A stretch of DNA of 64,000 nt from Allokutzneria sp. NRRL B-24872 (GCF_002155965.1 NZ_MUMH01000019.1:1-64000), one strand, 5' to 3'. Counted from the stretch's first letter, positions 7,211 through 16,552 are shown. A program made the numbers and translations. Notes: generated by a model from the sequence alone, not told the origin.

Positions 7211-10141
7211 ATGAACACCTGGGCGAAGCGTGGAATCCGGGCCGCGATTGTTACCGGTGGGATGTTCATGCTAGGTGCCGGGATTGCGCAGGCCCACGAG
7301 GCCGACAACCCCGATCGCCCCATCAACACGGTCGACGGCACGATCACCGTCAAGGTGAACATCGACGGCAACCAGATCGGCGCCCCGCTCGGTCTGACCA
7401 AGGTCGACCTGCCCTCGATCAAGCGCGACATCTCGATCAACCCCACCGCGGTCGTCGAGGGCCTGGTCGGCAAGGACGGCGCCAAGCTGCTGCGCGGCAA
7501 CACCGTCCAGCCCGAGGTCGTCGTCCCGGTCAACGTGACCGGCAACGCGATCGCCGTCCTCGGCGGCAAGGCCGAGGCCCAGAGCAGCTCCGTGACCTCC
7601 GCCAGCAGCGGCGGCGGCGTGGAGACCGACGGCTCCGAGCACCCGGTCGCGGGCAACGTCGTCGCCCCGCAGATCGCCCTGCCGGTCGACATCTCCGGCA
7701 ACGCGATCGCCGCGATCGCCGGCCGCGCCGAGACCCACAGCTCCTCCGAGGTCAACGCCGCCACCGGTGGCCCGATCTCCACCTCGGGCGAGGAGTCCCC
7801 GCTCGCGGGCAACGTCGTCTCCCCGCAGCTGGCCGTGCCGGTGCAGGTGACCGGCAACGCCCTGGCCGCGGTGCTCTCCGGCGCCGAGACCAACTCCGAG
7901 TCCAAGGTCGGCGCCTCCTCCGGCGGCGACATCACCACCACCGGTGAGGACGGCGCGGGCGCCGGCAACATCGTTGCCCCCACCGCCGCGCTGCCCATCG
8001 AGGTCAACGGCAACGCGCTCGGCGCGGTGCTGAGCCTGCCCGACTCGAACTCCACCACCGAGCTGTGCGCCGAGGCCGGTGGCGACCGCACCACCACCGG
8101 TGAGGACGCCATCCTCGCGGGCAACCTGGTCGCTCCGTTCGTCGCGGGCCCGGTCGTGGCCTCCGGCAACGGCGGCGGCGTCCTCGTGAACGCGGACGCG
8201 GACAACACCTCCTCGACCGACGTCTCCGCCACCGGCGTCACCCGCACCTCGGGTGAAGAGGGCGTCATCGCCGGCACGCTGGTCTCCCCGGCCGCCGCGC
8301 TGCCCGTCGAGCTGGTCGGCAACGCCGTCGGCGCCGTGTCCAACGTGGACGCCGCTGACGAGCAGGTCATCTCCTCGGTCGCCGGTGGCGACCGCTTCTC
8401 CAACGGTGACAACGGCGTCGTCGCCGGCACCGTGGCCGCCCCGAACGTGACCGGCCCGGCCGGCGCGCTCGGCAACGTCGCGGGCGTGCTGCTCAACGGC
8501 GACGCGCAGCAGAACAACACGGTCGACGTCGCCGCGGGCGGCTACACCGGCAGCACCGGCAACGAGGCCCTGGTCTCCGGCAACGTGCTGCAGCCCTCGG
8601 TCGCGGCCCTGCCGCAGGTCTTCGGTGGCGCGGGCGGCGTGCTCTCCAACGTCGAGACCCACGTGACCAACGACCGCACCAGCAACAGCGGTGGCGACAC
8701 CAACGCCGACGACGACGCCGGTGTGGTCAGCGGCAACGCGGTCGCCCCGACCGTCGCCGGTCCGTTCGACGTCTTCGCCGTCTCCGGTGGCGTGCTCTCG
8801 CACACCGACTCCACGGTCGAGAACGCCGCGGACGTGAAGGCCGGCGGCATCGTCAAGGCGTACGGCAAGGACGGCCTGCTGGCCGGCACCGTCGTGCACC
8901 CGGCGATCGCCCGCCCGACCCAGGTCTTCGGCATCGCGGGTGGCATCGGCACCCACGCCGACGCCCTGGCCTCCAACGAGGTCGTCTCCACCTCCGGCGG
9001 CGACACCGTCACCGGTGGCGAGGAAGGCGCGCTGACCGGTAACACGGTCGTCCCGTCGCTCTCCGGCGCGACCCAGGTGTTCGGCATGGCGGCCGGTGTC
9101 GCCAGCAACGCGGGCACCACCGCCAGCAACCTGACCGACACCAAGGCCGGTGGCGACCACGCCACCGCCGGCACCGACGGCGCCCTCGCCGGCAACATCG
9201 TCGACCCGTCGCTGGCCCCGCCGGTGCAGCTGTTCGGCAACGCCGTTGGCGCCGCGTCGAAGCTGGACGCCGAGGCCGCGAACGCGATCACCTCGATGTC
9301 CGGTGGCACCAACAGCACCGACGGCAGCAACGCGGCCGTTTCCGGCAACGTGGCGTGGGTGCCGCTGGCCGGTGCGGTGCAGCTGTTCGGCAACGCGGTC
9401 GGCGCGGCCACCAACAACTCCGCCGCCGCCACCAACGACGTGATCTCCGAGACCGGTTCCGCCACCGCCACTGACGGCACCGGCGGCGCCCTCGCGGGCA
9501 ACGTCGTCAACCCGGCCGTCGGCCCCGTGGTCCAGGTCTTCGGCGACGCCGTCGCGGCCGCCGCGGTCAACGACGGCCTCGGCTCGAACGTGACCGCCGT
9601 CAGCGCCGGTGGCGAGAGCGCCACCGCCGGTGACAACGGCGCGGTCGCGGGCAACATCGTGCACCTGCCCCTCGGCCCGGTTGGCCAGGTCTTCGGCAAC
9701 GCGGTCGGTGCCCCGGCCGGCAACGCCACCGGTGTCGCGGACAGCACGCTGGAGTCGGTCGTCGGCGGCGCCACCACCACGAGCGGCCACGGCCTCTCCG
9801 GTGTCGACGCGGTCGTGCCGGTCGGCGCGGGCGTCCAGGTCTTCGACATCCCGGTGCGGGTGCTGGGCCAGGCGCTGGCCAGCGGCGACCACGCCACCTC
9901 GGTGATCGTCGGCGAGGAGCCCGCCCAGGCGCTGGTCCCCGTCACCGACCCGAAGCTGCTGGGTGCCGTTGAGCTGCCCAAGCTGCCCTTCGGCGGCCAG
10001 TCGCGCGCCGCGACCAACGCCCTCCCGCTGCCGGCGGACCTGGTGCAGCTGCCCAAGCTGCCCGCGCTGCCCAAGCTGCCCGAGGTCGGCGGCGCCCCCG
10101 CGCTCGGCATGATCGACATGCTGCGCATGTTCAAGGGCTGA
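7211..10141 (+). CDS. Giant secreted chaplin-like repeat protein
   Basis: 976-residue exported protein. A signal peptide (MNTWAKRGIRAAIVTGGMFM with a cleavage near AQAHE) is followed by about 15 tandem repeats of about 51 residues, roughly residues 95-870. The consensus per repeat is (L/V)(A/S)GN-x-V-x-P-x(4)-PVQVFGNAVGA, then a polar Asn/Ser/Thr stretch, then AGG and T-x-G. The hydrophobic GN...P..VP..V.GN core resembles the chaplin domain of Streptomyces aerial-hypha amyloid proteins, but the paired chaplin cysteines are absent (one Cys in the whole repeat region, repeat 4). The tail is a Pro/Leu/Lys-rich LPKLP segment with no sorting signal. RBS GAAAGGAAC supports the ATG at 7211. A role in surface hydrophobicity or amyloid-like coats is inferred. 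Confidence 0.85.
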   Translation: MNTWAKRGIRAAIVTGGMFMLGAGIAQAHEADNPDRPINTVDGTITVKVNIDGNQIGAPLGLTKVDLPSIKRDISINPTAVVEGLVGKDGAKLLRGNTVQPEVVVPVNVTGNAIAVLGGKAEAQSSSVTSASSGGGVETDGSEHPVAGNVVAPQIALPVDISGNAIAAIAGRAETHSSSEVNAATGGPISTSGEESPLAGNVVSPQLAVPVQVTGNALAAVLSGAETNSESKVGASSGGDITTTGEDGAGAGNIVAPTAALPIEVNGNALGAVLSLPDSNSTTELCAEAGGDRTTTGEDAILAGNLVAPFVAGPVVASGNGGGVLVNADADNTSSTDVSATGVTRTSGEEGVIAGTLVSPAAALPVELVGNAVGAVSNVDAADEQVISSVAGGDRFSNGDNGVVAGTVAAPNVTGPAGALGNVAGVLLNGDAQQNNTVDVAAGGYTGSTGNEALVSGNVLQPSVAALPQVFGGAGGVLSNVETHVTNDRTSNSGGDTNADDDAGVVSGNAVAPTVAGPFDVFAVSGGVLSHTDSTVENAADVKAGGIVKAYGKDGLLAGTVVHPAIARPTQVFGIAGGIGTHADALASNEVVSTSGGDTVTGGEEGALTGNTVVPSLSGATQVFGMAAGVASNAGTTASNLTDTKAGGDHATAGTDGALAGNIVDPSLAPPVQLFGNAVGAASKLDAEAANAITSMSGGTNSTDGSNAAVSGNVAWVPLAGAVQLFGNAVGAATNNSAAATNDVISETGSATATDGTGGALAGNVVNPAVGPVVQVFGDAVAAAAVNDGLGSNVTAVSAGGESATAGDNGAVAGNIVHLPLGPVGQVFGNAVGAPAGNATGVADSTLESVVGGATTTSGHGLSGVDAVVPVGAGVQVFDIPVRVLGQALASGDHATSVIVGEEPAQALVPVTDPKLLGAVELPKLPFGGQSRAATNALPLPADLVQLPKLPALPKLPEVGGAPALGMIDMLRMFKG

Positions 10142-10162
10142 GGCTGACCAACTGAATCAGGA

Positions 10163-10198
10163 CGCCCGCCCCACTGTGGGTGCAACCAGGGGCGGGCG
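10163..10198 (+). terminator. GC-rich hairpin after the repeat-protein gene
   Basis: CGCCCGCCCC (10163-10172) pairs perfectly with GGGGCGGGCG (10189-10198). It is the first of two hairpins in the convergent gap. Confidence 0.75.
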
Positions 10199-10244
10199 CT
10201 CCTAACCCGGTCAATCCTCCTCAGACTGGCACTTGCAAACCAGG

Positions 10245-10281
10245 CGGCCCCGGAACGTCACAGACGTTCCGGGGCCGTTTT
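10245..10281 (+). terminator. Strong rho-independent terminator
   Basis: Perfect 14-bp stem (10245-10258 with 10264-10277), a 5-nt loop, then TTTT. It closes the repeat-protein unit and may also work for the convergent arginine deiminase gene. Confidence 0.92.
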
Positions 10282-10295
10282 GCGTTGTGCCGCAA

Positions 10296-11516
10296 CTACT
10301 TCAGCGGTGCTCGCAGCATCGGGCAGGACATGCAGCGCGGTCCGCCACGGCCGGAACCCAGCTCGGAGCCGGAGATCCGCAGCACCTCGACGCCCGCGTG
10401 CTCAAGGCGCTCGTTGGTCTCGACGTTGCGCTCGTAGGCGACGACCACGCCCGGCGCCACCGCCAGCGTGTTGTTGCCGTCGTCCCACTGCTCGCGCTCG
10501 GCGGTGACCGGGTCGAGCCCGGTGTCGATCACTCGCAGCCGCTCGATGCCCATCGCCTCGGCCGCGGCCTCCAGGAACGGCTCCGGACCGGTCACCTTCA
10601 CGCCGTCCGAGCCGTCTGGGCGGATCGAGTACGCCGACAACGTGTCCCGCACCGCCGGGTACATCACCACCGCGTCCCGGTCGACCATCGTGCACACGGT
10701 GTCCAGGTGCATGGTCGCCCGCTCCTGCGCGATCGGCACCGCCAGCACCGTGTGCACCAGTCCGTCCGCGAACACCGACCGCGCGAAGGACTCCGCGCCC
10801 GCGGGCGTCGTGCGCTCGCCGACGCCGACCGCGAGCACGCCGGGGGAGAGCAGCAGCACGTCGCCGCCCTCCAGCGGAGCGGAGTGCGCCCCGTACGCGC
10901 GCCCGCTGTGGCTGAACCTCGGGTGGTAGGCGTAGATCAGGTCGGTCAGCGCGGTCTCCCGCCGCCGCGCGGGCAGCGCGAGCGAGGTGATCGCCACCCG
11001 GTCGCCGACCCACACCGACGAGTCCCGCGTGAACAACAGGTTCGGCAGCGGGTCGACCGCGAAGTCGTTGGGGTGGTGCATCCGCCGGACCAGGGAGGCG
11101 CCCTCCGCCGAGGGCAGCTCCTCGAAGGTCATCCCGGACATCAGCACCGAGGCGAGGGTGCGCGCGTCGACCCCGGAGAGGTGCGAGCGCAGCGCGTCGG
11201 CCAGGTCGAGGCCGAGGCGCCGCTCGTCGACGGCGGAGTGCACGCCCGCGGCGCGGGCCCTGCCGTCGGCGAGCGCTTCGCCGAGCAGGTCGGCCAGCAG
11301 CAGCACCTCGACACCGCGACCCGCGAGGGTCTCGGCGAAGGCGTCGTGCTCGGCCTGGGCCCGGTCCACCCACGGGATGCCGTCGAAGAGCAGCTGGTCG
11401 TTGTTGCGCGGGGTGAGGCGCTTGAGCTCGTCACCCGGCCGGTGCAGCAGGACGGTCCGCAGCGGACCGACCTCGCTGTCGACGCCGAGCGCCGTCGCGC
11501 TGGAAGGAGCTGTCAC
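10296..11516 (-). CDS. arcA: Arginine deiminase
   Basis: Converts L-arginine to citrulline and ammonia, the first step of the arginine deiminase route. At 406 residues it has normal family length. Guanidino-modifying signature residues are visible: LFTRDSS, the His/Asp of MHLDTVC, EGGD, and the nucleophile cysteine near the C-terminus in CMSCPML. The GTG at 11516 is the likely start; the open frame runs up to 11615 but the extra residues are not family-like. No arcB or arcC lies nearby, so it acts as a stand-alone enzyme here. Confidence 0.95.
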   Translation of the reverse strand: MTAPSSATALGVDSEVGPLRTVLLHRPGDELKRLTPRNNDQLLFDGIPWVDRAQAEHDAFAETLAGRGVEVLLLADLLGEALADGRARAAGVHSAVDERRLGLDLADALRSHLSGVDARTLASVLMSGMTFEELPSAEGASLVRRMHHPNDFAVDPLPNLLFTRDSSVWVGDRVAITSLALPARRRETALTDLIYAYHPRFSHSGRAYGAHSAPLEGGDVLLLSPGVLAVGVGERTTPAGAESFARSVFADGLVHTVLAVPIAQERATMHLDTVCTMVDRDAVVMYPAVRDTLSAYSIRPDGSDGVKVTGPEPFLEAAAEAMGIERLRVIDTGLDPVTAEREQWDDGNNTLAVAPGVVVAYERNVETNERLEHAGVEVLRISGSELGSGRGGPRCMSCPMLRAPLK

Positions 11517-11637
11517 GAGGCGGAGACTAACCAACGCCCGCCGCGACGGCCGCGAAGTGCAACATTCATCCGTTCGGGTAGCCTCCGAACGGCGTGGGCA
11601 GGGCCGCCCGCGCAACGTTGCGGAGGGGTCTGCACAA

Positions 11638-12471
11638 ATGCGTCAGTTCCGTGCGCTGTCGGTCGCGCTGACGATGTTGGCGGTCACCGGGTGCGGCGTG
11701 TTCGGCTCCTCAGGCCCCGCCGAGGAACCGCCGCCGCCCAACGGCCCCAAGCTGACCATCGGCATCAAGTTCGACCAGCCCGGGGTCGGCCTGCGCACGG
11801 CGTCGGGGGCCTTCGAGGGCCTGGACGTCGAGGTCGCCCGCTACATCGCGCGCGAGCTGGGTGTGCACCCCGGCAACATCACCTTCGTCGAGGCCCGCTC
11901 CGGCGATCGCGAGGCCATGCTGGAGCAGGGCAAGGTCGACATGATCGCGGCCAGCTACTCCATCACCGACGCCCGCAAGCAGAAGGTCGACTTCGCCGGG
12001 CCGTACTTCGTCGCCGGGCAGTCGCTGCTCGTCCGCAAGGCCAACAGCGACATCACCGGGCCGGAGTCGCTGGACTACAGCGACTGGAAGCTGTGCTCGG
12101 TGACCGGCTCCACCCCCGCCCAGCGGGTCAAGGACTCCTACGCGCGCAGCGTCACGCTGGAGCAGTTCTCCTCCTACAGCGAGTGCCTGAGCGCGCTGGA
12201 GCGCGGCGACCTCGACGCGCTGACCACCGACGACGTGATCCTCGCCGGGTACGCCGCCCAGCAGCCGGACAAGTTCAAGCTGGTGGGAAAGCCGTTCTCC
12301 ACCGAGCGCTACGGAGTGGGCGTGCGCAAGGGCGACGAGCGGCTGGGCAAGATCACCGCGGCTTTGCGGAAGATGATCTCCGATGGCAGCTGGAATCGGA
12401 TCGTCTCCGACAGCGTCGGCAAATCCGGGTACAAGATTCCTGAACCACCCCAGGTCGCCGAGAACCCCTGA
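11638..12471 (+). CDS. Glutamate/glutamine-type ABC transporter substrate-binding lipoprotein
   Basis: 277-residue extracytoplasmic solute-binding protein of family 3 (polar amino acids; GluB-like). The lipobox LAVTGCG near residue 20 predicts lipid anchoring. After a Pro-rich linker the binding fold starts with [11 protein letters not shown], then [39 protein letters not shown] and a C-terminal lobe with [13 protein letters not shown]. The ATG at 11638 has a clear CGGAGGGG site. No permease or ATPase gene is adjacent, so it is an orphan binding protein that either serves a transporter elsewhere or acts as a sensor. Confidence 0.93.
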   Translation: MRQFRALSVALTMLAVTGCGVFGSSGPAEEPPPPNGPKLTIGIKFDQPGVGLRTASGAFEGLDVEVARYIARELGVHPGNITFVEARSGDREAMLEQGKVDMIAASYSITDARKQKVDFAGPYFVAGQSLLVRKANSDITGPESLDYSDWKLCSVTGSTPAQRVKDSYARSVTLEQFSSYSECLSALERGDLDALTTDDVILAGYAAQQPDKFKLVGKPFSTERYGVGVRKGDERLGKITAALRKMISDGSWNRIVSDSVGKSGYKIPEPPQVAENP

Positions 12472-12622
12472 GTCGCGGCGCCCGGCATTTCCGCCTGCGC
12501 CTTTGTCCACCCACGTCAGACGTACTCCTGGTCAACCCAGGGTTTGACTCCTCTTGCGACCAGAGCGTGAAACTGTCCCACCTCCGGGTGAAGTGGGGAC
12601 TTTCGCGGCTACTCTGCGACAC

Positions 12623-13600
12623 ATGAGCGGCAGGGGCGTTCTGGAACGCGACGTCGTGGTGGTGACCGGAGCCGGTCGCGGCCTCGGCAGAGCGATCGCG
12701 CTGGAATGCGCCAGGGAAGGCGCCGCGGTCGTCGTGGCCGACATGGTGCCGGAAGCCGCGACCTCGGTCGCCGGGGAGATCGCCGAGGAGGGCGGTCGCG
12801 CCGCCCCCGTCTACGGCGACGTCACCGACTCCCGGGTCGCCGAGCGGCTCGTGCGGGTGGCCACCGAGCACTTCGGCGGGCTCGACGCGCTGGTCAACAA
12901 CGCCGACGACCTGCGGACCGGCAACGGCCCCCGAGCAGCCGACACCGAGTGGGACGAGGTGGTGCGCGGCTACGTCAACGGCGGCTGCGAGCCCTCCCGC
13001 GCGGTCTGCCGGTACTGGCGGGACTCGCGAACACCGGGCCGGATGGCGCACACCACGCCCGCGCTGGGCTTCGGCGGGCGCGACGGCTACCTGGGTTACG
13101 GCGCGGCGAAACTCGCGTTGAGTTCCCTCTCGGCGATCGTCTCCATGGAAATGGCACCTTTCGGCGTCACCAGTAATGTGGTCGCCCCGGTGCGCAGAAC
13201 CCGAAACTTTGCCGCGTTGCCCCGTTCCGGTGAGAGCCGGGACGTGTCGGGAGTTGCCGGTGGTGACTTCGAACTTTTTACCCTCGACAACTGCGCCGCC
13301 CTGGTGGCATTCTTGGTGTCGCAAGCCTCCGCTTACATCAGCGGGAAGGTGTTCGGCGTCCAGGAAAGCAATGTCGAGATCTACCAGTCCTGCGTGTCGG
13401 CTGCGGAAATCACGGCGGGCTCCCTGAGGTGGAGCGCTGACGAACTCGTCGGTCGAATTGACGAACTGTTCTTTGCGACGGGTATTCAACCCGGACATGA
13501 ATACCGGCCGGAAAGAATGCGTTACTACGACGTGGTTGGACTTCCCTCGCCAAGTGGTCTGGCTCCGCCCAGTCAGATCACTTCCGGCCGATCGGGCTAG
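12623..13600 (+). CDS. Atypical short-chain dehydrogenase/reductase family protein
   Basis: 325 residues with an SDR Rossmann fold: the cofactor loop TGAGRGLG (about residues 17-24) and a DxxD-like GDVTD. The active site looks altered. NNAG is NNAD, the catalytic serine position 13 residues before the YGAAK tyrosine is a proline (TTPALG), and an extra C-terminal tail of about 50 residues (DELVGRIDELFF onward) follows the usual fold. It may be a pseudoenzyme or act on an unusual substrate. The ATG at 12623 lacks a strong ribosome site. It stands alone between the binding-protein gene and a convergent protease gene. Confidence 0.82.
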   Translation: MSGRGVLERDVVVVTGAGRGLGRAIALECAREGAAVVVADMVPEAATSVAGEIAEEGGRAAPVYGDVTDSRVAERLVRVATEHFGGLDALVNNADDLRTGNGPRAADTEWDEVVRGYVNGGCEPSRAVCRYWRDSRTPGRMAHTTPALGFGGRDGYLGYGAAKLALSSLSAIVSMEMAPFGVTSNVVAPVRRTRNFAALPRSGESRDVSGVAGGDFELFTLDNCAALVAFLVSQASAYISGKVFGVQESNVEIYQSCVSAAEITAGSLRWSADELVGRIDELFFATGIQPGHEYRPERMRYYDVVGLPSPSGLAPPSQITSGRSG

Positions 13601-13619
13601 CTGCCTGCCCATCGGCTTC

Positions 13620-13679
13620 CGGCGGGCGGAGCGGACACTCCTTGCCCCCCACCCAAGAGACCGCTCCGCCCGCCGTAAA
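13620..13679. terminator. Strong bidirectional terminator
   Basis: Perfect 15-bp stem (13620-13634 with 13661-13675), a loop of about 26 nt, followed by TAAAA, which is a T-run on the reverse strand. It separates the SDR gene from the convergent CPBP protease gene. Confidence 0.85.
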
Positions 13680-13683
13680 ACAG

Positions 13684-14496
13684 CTAGGGCAGCCAGGGCA
13701 CGACGCCCTTCAGCAGCGCGTAGCCCACGAAGGCCACGGTGTCGATGAGCGCGTGCGCCGCGATCAAGGCCCACAGCCGCTGCGAGCGCTGCCAGAACCG
13801 GCCGTAGACCAGGCCCATCACGATGTTGCCGACGAACCCGCCGAAGCCCTGGTAGAGGTGGTAGCTGCCGCGCAGCACCGAGGACAGCAGCAGTGAGCGG
13901 TTCTCGCTCCAGCCGAGCTGGCGCAGCCTGGTGATGAGGTAGCCGACGACCAGCACCTCCTCGGCCCACGAGTTCGCGATCGCCGACAGGATCAGCACCG
14001 GGGCGCGCCACCACACGTCGTTCAGCGTGCTCGGCATGACCGTGAGGTTCAGCCCGATCGCCCGCACCACCAGGTAGAACACCAGGCCCGGCACACCGAT
14101 CAGCGCCGCGAGACCGAACCCGGACGCGAGGTCGCGGCCGCGGCGCGTGCGGTCGAGCCCGATGCTGCTCAGCCGGACACCGGCGCGGTAGAGCAGGTAC
14201 ACCCCGAGCGTGCCCCACGCGAGCAGCTGCGTCACGCCGAGCAGCTGGTAGAGCAGGTCGATCAGGCCCAGCTCCGAGCGCGAGGTGTTGAGCGCGACCG
14301 ACTGCTGGCTCAGCGGAACCGGCTGCATCAGCGAGTTCAGCAGCGACAGCAGGCTGCGCGCGCCGGAGAGCCCGAAGGTGATCGAGAAGACCAGCAGCAC
14401 TTCGAGGACCACGGCCCGCCGCCGCGCCGGATCGGTGATCGTCTCGATGCCGTCCGGCCGCGCCGGAGCCAGCCAGGAACGCAGGCGGTTGCTCAC
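13684..14496 (-). CDS. CPBP family intramembrane glutamic endopeptidase
   Basis: 270-residue polytopic membrane protein of the CAAX-protease/bacteriocin-processing (Abi) family. Motif 1 is the paired glutamates WAEEVLVVGYL (about 178-187), where the usual EExxxR appears as EEVLVVGY...R. Motif 2 is SYHLYQG with its histidine near 213, and a further His lies in IAAHALIDT. About seven hydrophobic segments are visible. Substrates in actinomycetes are unknown. It is a single gene, closed by the shared terminator at 13620-13679. Confidence 0.9.
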   Translation of the reverse strand: MSNRLRSWLAPARPDGIETITDPARRRAVVLEVLLVFSITFGLSGARSLLSLLNSLMQPVPLSQQSVALNTSRSELGLIDLLYQLLGVTQLLAWGTLGVYLLYRAGVRLSSIGLDRTRRGRDLASGFGLAALIGVPGLVFYLVVRAIGLNLTVMPSTLNDVWWRAPVLILSAIANSWAEEVLVVGYLITRLRQLGWSENRSLLLSSVLRGSYHLYQGFGGFVGNIVMGLVYGRFWQRSQRLWALIAAHALIDTVAFVGYALLKGVVPWLP

Positions 14497-14539
14497 CAGC
14501 GCACGCTACTGGGACCGACGTGCGTTTCGCGTTGCGGTG

Positions 14540-15322
14540 CTAGTGGCCCTCGTAGGTCTGGGCGAGGAACGGGCAGCCGACGAGGCGGCGGAGTTCGGCG
14601 GCCAACTGGCGCGCGTCGTGCACGGGCTGGGAGAAGGCCAGCCGCACGTCGTGGTCGCCGGTGATCGACTCCACCCGCAGCCGCAGCCCGTAGCGGTCCA
14701 GGCCGAGCGGGCGCACGTGACCGCTGCGCAGCTCGTCCGGGATGTGCTTGGCGAGCTGGCCGACCACGTCGCCGTGCGCGGACTCCAGGTGCCGCAGCCA
14801 CCCCGTCTCCATCAGGCAGAACGGGTCCGGCCGGGCGTCGGTGAACTCGGCGGGCTCCACCGATGCGGTGCCCTCCGCGTCGGCGAGCACCAGCGAGGCC
14901 GGGACCAGGCGCAGCATCACCGCGCCGTGCCCGACGTCGAGCAGCCGGTGGTCCGGCCTGCGCTCGGCGACCGCGAGCGCCTCGGCCCGCGACTCCGCCG
15001 GGTCGAGCGCCTGCAACCAGCCGGTCAGCCACAGCAGGCCCCGGACCGGTTCCCGCAACCGGACCGGGGCCGAGTCGGTGATCTCCAGCATCGCGGTCAG
15101 CTCGCCCCTCGGCGACTGCCACGCGAGGCCGACCAGTTCGTGGTGCGCGGGCATCAGCAGCGCTGTCGTCCCGTCCGCGTGCACGTGGTGCAGCAGTGGT
15201 TCGACCCGCACGGGGTCAGCGTGCTGGGTCGGCATCAGCACCGCGGGGCCACCCCGGGTCGCCATGCTCCTGGCCCGCTCCGCCGCGTTCGGCGTAGGAG
15301 CCTTGGTGGTCTCGACGTTCAC
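14540..15322 (-). CDS. DUF2470 domain protein, iron-regulated, HugZ-like
   Basis: 260 residues. The N-terminal half resembles the split-barrel FMN-binding fold seen in HugZ-type heme-degrading proteins (VLMPTQH...TTALLMPAHHELV). The C-terminal part is a DUF2470 domain (HGDVVGQLAKHIP ... RYGLRLRVES ... VRLAFSQPVHDARQLAAELRRL). Such proteins are linked to heme handling and iron release. A near-perfect iron box lies 15 bp upstream of the start, which supports repression by iron-loaded DtxR/IdeR. Enzyme activity itself cannot be read from the sequence. Confidence 0.85.
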   Translation of the reverse strand: MNVETTKAPTPNAAERARSMATRGGPAVLMPTQHADPVRVEPLLHHVHADGTTALLMPAHHELVGLAWQSPRGELTAMLEITDSAPVRLREPVRGLLWLTGWLQALDPAESRAEALAVAERRPDHRLLDVGHGAVMLRLVPASLVLADAEGTASVEPAEFTDARPDPFCLMETGWLRHLESAHGDVVGQLAKHIPDELRSGHVRPLGLDRYGLRLRVESITGDHDVRLAFSQPVHDARQLAAELRRLVGCPFLAQTYEGH

Positions 15323-15336
15323 CGCTCACCTCCGAC

Positions 15337-15355
15337 TTAGGTGAGCCTAACCTGT
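15337..15355. promoter_or_regulatory. DtxR/IdeR-type iron box
   Basis: TTAGGTGAGCCTAACCTGT matches the 19-bp DtxR/IdeR consensus with an almost complete dyad (AGGTgAGCCTaACCT). It lies 15-33 bp upstream of the DUF2470 start and also upstream of the divergent membrane-protein gene, so either or both may be iron-controlled. Confidence 0.88.
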
Positions 15356-15437
15356 GTTCGGGATAGGGGGAAGGGCCCCGTTCAGTGCTGCTGATTCAGG
15401 GGCTCACTTCCGGCCCTCCAGCAGCCACCATGGGGGC

Positions 15438-16529
15438 GTGCACCCCAGCCAAGCTGCAGCGCAGTCCGTTCCGGCCCCTCCGACCGACCGTCCAGCGGCT
15501 GAGACGCCGCACCTGCGGATGGCGATCCGGCTGATGAAGCGCCAGCTGCTGAGCTGGTGGCTCGTCCTCGCCGTGCTCGTCGGCGGGGCCACCGCGGCCA
15601 GCCTCGCCGACGTCTCCGGCTTCGTCCAGGCAATCGTGTGGATCTCGGTGAGCCTGTTCGTGGCGATGGCCATCGACCTGCTGCTGATGCTGGACGGCTG
15701 GACCCGCGCCACCGGGCGGCTGCTGCCGGAGGGCACCTGGCGCCCGGCGACGGCGGAGCTGGAGCAGGCGGGCCGCAACACGCTGATGATGACCGTGACC
15801 GAGCAGGACGGGGACACCTTCCGGCTGCGCACCCTCGGCATGCCCGGCCTCATCCGCGAGGTGCTCGCCCGCACCAGGAACGTGTGGGTCGTCGGCCCGG
15901 ACAAGAACGGATGGGCGGTGCTGGTCACCCCAGGGCTGCACTCGCCGCTCGGCGGGAAGCTGGAGAAGGGCAAGGCGCGCCCGGCCAACCCGGTGCTGCC
16001 CGAGGCCCCGATCACGGGCCCGGACGCGCCCGCCGCCGAGGACTTCGTCGTTGCGGGCCAAGCGAAACTCAAGGCTGGGGCAACCGGGCGCGGTCAGGCC
16101 GCCGCGGGCGCCGTCGTCGGGCTCGGCCTGGTGGCGCTCGCCGTCGCCTGGCTGCTCGGCGGGCCGCTGGTCGGAGCGGCGCTGCTGGCGCTGTGCGTGA
16201 TCGGCGCGGTGCCGCTGGTGCTCGCCGCCCGCCCGCTGGCCGTGTGGAAGCCGCTGCCCGAACTGCTCGCGGCGGGCACGTGGACCCGGCTGCCCGCGAA
16301 GATCGACGAGCCCTGGCAGCCGAACGCGCGCGGTTCCGGCAACGGCAGCGCGAAGGTGCGCCTGCCGTCCGGGCAGACCGTCGCGGTGGCGCTGCCCATG
16401 GTCAGCTGCGACGTCGTCGAGTACACACGGGCCACCGGCACGATGTGGTTCGCCGGGATGCCGCGACCAGGATCGGACAGCGCCATCGGAGTGCCCGGCT
16501 ACCCATTGGTCGACCTCGCCCGCTTGTGA
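15438..16529 (+). CDS. Four-helix membrane protein of unknown function, tandem copy 1
   Basis: 363 residues from the GTG at 15438. Two hydrophobic pairs are visible (about residues 39-85 and 227-270) with soluble segments between and after. The C-terminal domain has the motif DEPWQPNARGSGNGSAKVRLPSG. The neighbour at 16553-17620 shares the architecture, the VWVVGPDKNGWAV / VWIVGPDERGWVAV motif and the NPNARGF-like motif, so this is a tandem duplication. No known domain is recognised. Because it is divergent from the iron-box gene it might be iron-regulated. An open frame upstream to 15354 is not convincing. Confidence 0.78.
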   Translation: MHPSQAAAQSVPAPPTDRPAAETPHLRMAIRLMKRQLLSWWLVLAVLVGGATAASLADVSGFVQAIVWISVSLFVAMAIDLLLMLDGWTRATGRLLPEGTWRPATAELEQAGRNTLMMTVTEQDGDTFRLRTLGMPGLIREVLARTRNVWVVGPDKNGWAVLVTPGLHSPLGGKLEKGKARPANPVLPEAPITGPDAPAAEDFVVAGQAKLKAGATGRGQAAAGAVVGLGLVALAVAWLLGGPLVGAALLALCVIGAVPLVLAARPLAVWKPLPELLAAGTWTRLPAKIDEPWQPNARGSGNGSAKVRLPSGQTVAVALPMVSCDVVEYTRATGTMWFAGMPRPGSDSAIGVPGYPLVDLARL

Positions 16530-16552
16530 GCTGAGCGGGCTACCTTCCTCGC

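Noticed and set aside
6103-8520. Long reverse-strand open frame over the secreted proteins
   Set aside because: Antisense to two genes with signal peptides and ribosome sites; its product is a low-complexity mirror of the repeats.
7271-9892. 873-codon reverse frame over the chaplin-like gene
   Set aside because: A mirror of the repetitive GC-rich gene; Asp/Gly/Val-rich with no start signal.
10233-12443. Long forward-strand open frame (736 codons) antisense to arginine deiminase
   Set aside because: It is a high-GC shadow; the translation is Arg/His/Gly-rich without a family, while both the arginine deiminase and the binding protein are clear in other frames.
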